Assembly (NCBI RefSeq): GCF_012927745.1 | Contig: NZ_JABBKX010000006.1 | Span: forward strand, 1 to 64,000 | Origin: Neoroseomonas marina | GTDB lineage: Bacteria; Pseudomonadota; Alphaproteobacteria; Acetobacterales; Acetobacteraceae | Length of the DNA: 64,000 nt | Direction: 5' to 3' | Shown: one piece after another, positions 63,748-64,000 of the stretch | How the letters are laid out: each line of letters begins with the position of its first letter | Numbering within the stretch: the first letter of the stretch is position 1 | The notes under the pieces: generated by a model | Databases searched by the model: none | The model's input: only the letters and a program-made list of their open reading frames with translations | What the model was told of the DNA's origin: nothing | Position numbers and translations under genes: made by a program

Positions 63748-64000
63748 CTATTCCAGCTTCATGCCGGTCGCGCGTACCACCTCGCCCCAGGTGTCGTAGG
63801 CGGTGCGGATGAAGGTGGCGAATTCCTCGGGGCTGCTCGCGACGATGCGGCCGCCCTGGTCGAGCAGCACGCGGCGCGTGTCGGCATCCTCGAGCGCCGC
63901 GCGCGCGGCGGCGTACAGCGTCGCGACGCGATCGGGCGGCAGGCCGGCGGGGCCGAGCACGCCGTACCAGGTCTCGCTGATGAAGCCGGGCACGCCGGCT
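63748..64000 (-). CDS. Bug-family solute-binding protein, C-terminal part (partial)
   Basis: The C-terminal 84 or so residues of a third tandem Bug protein; the gene continues beyond the window end. The segment PGFISETWYGVLGPAGLPPDRVATLYAAAR, then SSPEEFATFIRTAYDTWGEVVRATG, matches the family C-terminus. It ends four bases before the start of the next gene on the same strand. Confidence 0.85.
   Translation of the reverse strand, partial: AGVPGFISETWYGVLGPAGLPPDRVATLYAAARAALEDADTRRVLLDQGGRIVASSPEEFATFIRTAYDTWGEVVRATGMKLE

Overview
The window is very GC-rich, with third codon positions almost all G or C, and is packed with genes. Many neighbours are joined by 4-base stop/start overlaps (ATGA, GTGA, TTGA). 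The gene content points to an alphaproteobacterium, most likely an Acetobacteraceae/Roseomonas-type organism: orphan Bug-type solute-binding proteins, a CoxL-type dehydrogenase with HyuA/HyuB, a fused LivH-LivM permease, YbjN, a phasin, HemJ next to rho, and the lgt-midA-pgeF cluster. This placement is inference; there is no rRNA in the window. I saw no tRNA, CRISPR array, insertion sequence or prophage.

Layout. Bases 1-28 are the end of an OmpA-like gene, closed by a hairpin terminator. Bases 91-14546 (minus strand) hold one ten-gene block in transcription order: branched-chain-type ABC solute-binding protein, fused permease, two ATPases, HyuA, HyuB, FAD subunit, fused Fe-S/molybdopterin hydroxylase, 6-hydroxynicotinate-reductase-like protein and an ApbE-like UPF0280 protein. 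Together these read as uptake, hydroxylation, ring reduction and ATP-driven lactam opening of an unknown N-heterocycle. Bases 14663-16773 (plus) carry an ECF sigma factor, its anti-sigma factor and a DUF4394 protein. Bases 16896-30862 are mostly housekeeping: mtnP, a small lipoprotein, an mgtC-like gene, ychF, pth, rplY, a DUF2339 membrane protein, a GST/RidA/GST/phosphatase operon, prs, a periplasmic 20-residue-repeat protein, a phasin, a TetR regulator and proC.

Bases 31052-39241 form a compact chemosensory cluster. A chemoreceptor is translationally coupled to a receiver-SpoIIE phosphatase. Facing it are CheA, a CheB-like receiver without methylesterase, a CheW-like protein, an RsbW-type kinase domain and a STAS protein. 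No CheR, CheB methylesterase or flagellar gene is present here, so the likely output is partner switching rather than swimming. Bases 39393-45074 hold ybjN, ubiK, hldD, lgt, midA, pgeF, a 23-codon membrane peptide frame and a lipoprotein.

Bases 45126-64000 are an accessory-metabolism region. It has six Bug solute-binding proteins without any TctA/TctB permease, plus rho, hemJ, an Old Yellow Enzyme, thiolase, thioesterase, a DadA-like flavoprotein, an alpha/beta hydrolase whose nucleophile serine is replaced by alanine, a GntR/UTRA regulator and a D-2-hydroxyacid dehydrogenase.

Three copies of one structured intergenic repeat (2436-2563, 7831-7946, 20715-20816) lie in the same orientation just upstream of start codons. 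One of them also supplies the last codons and stop of the hydroxylase gene.
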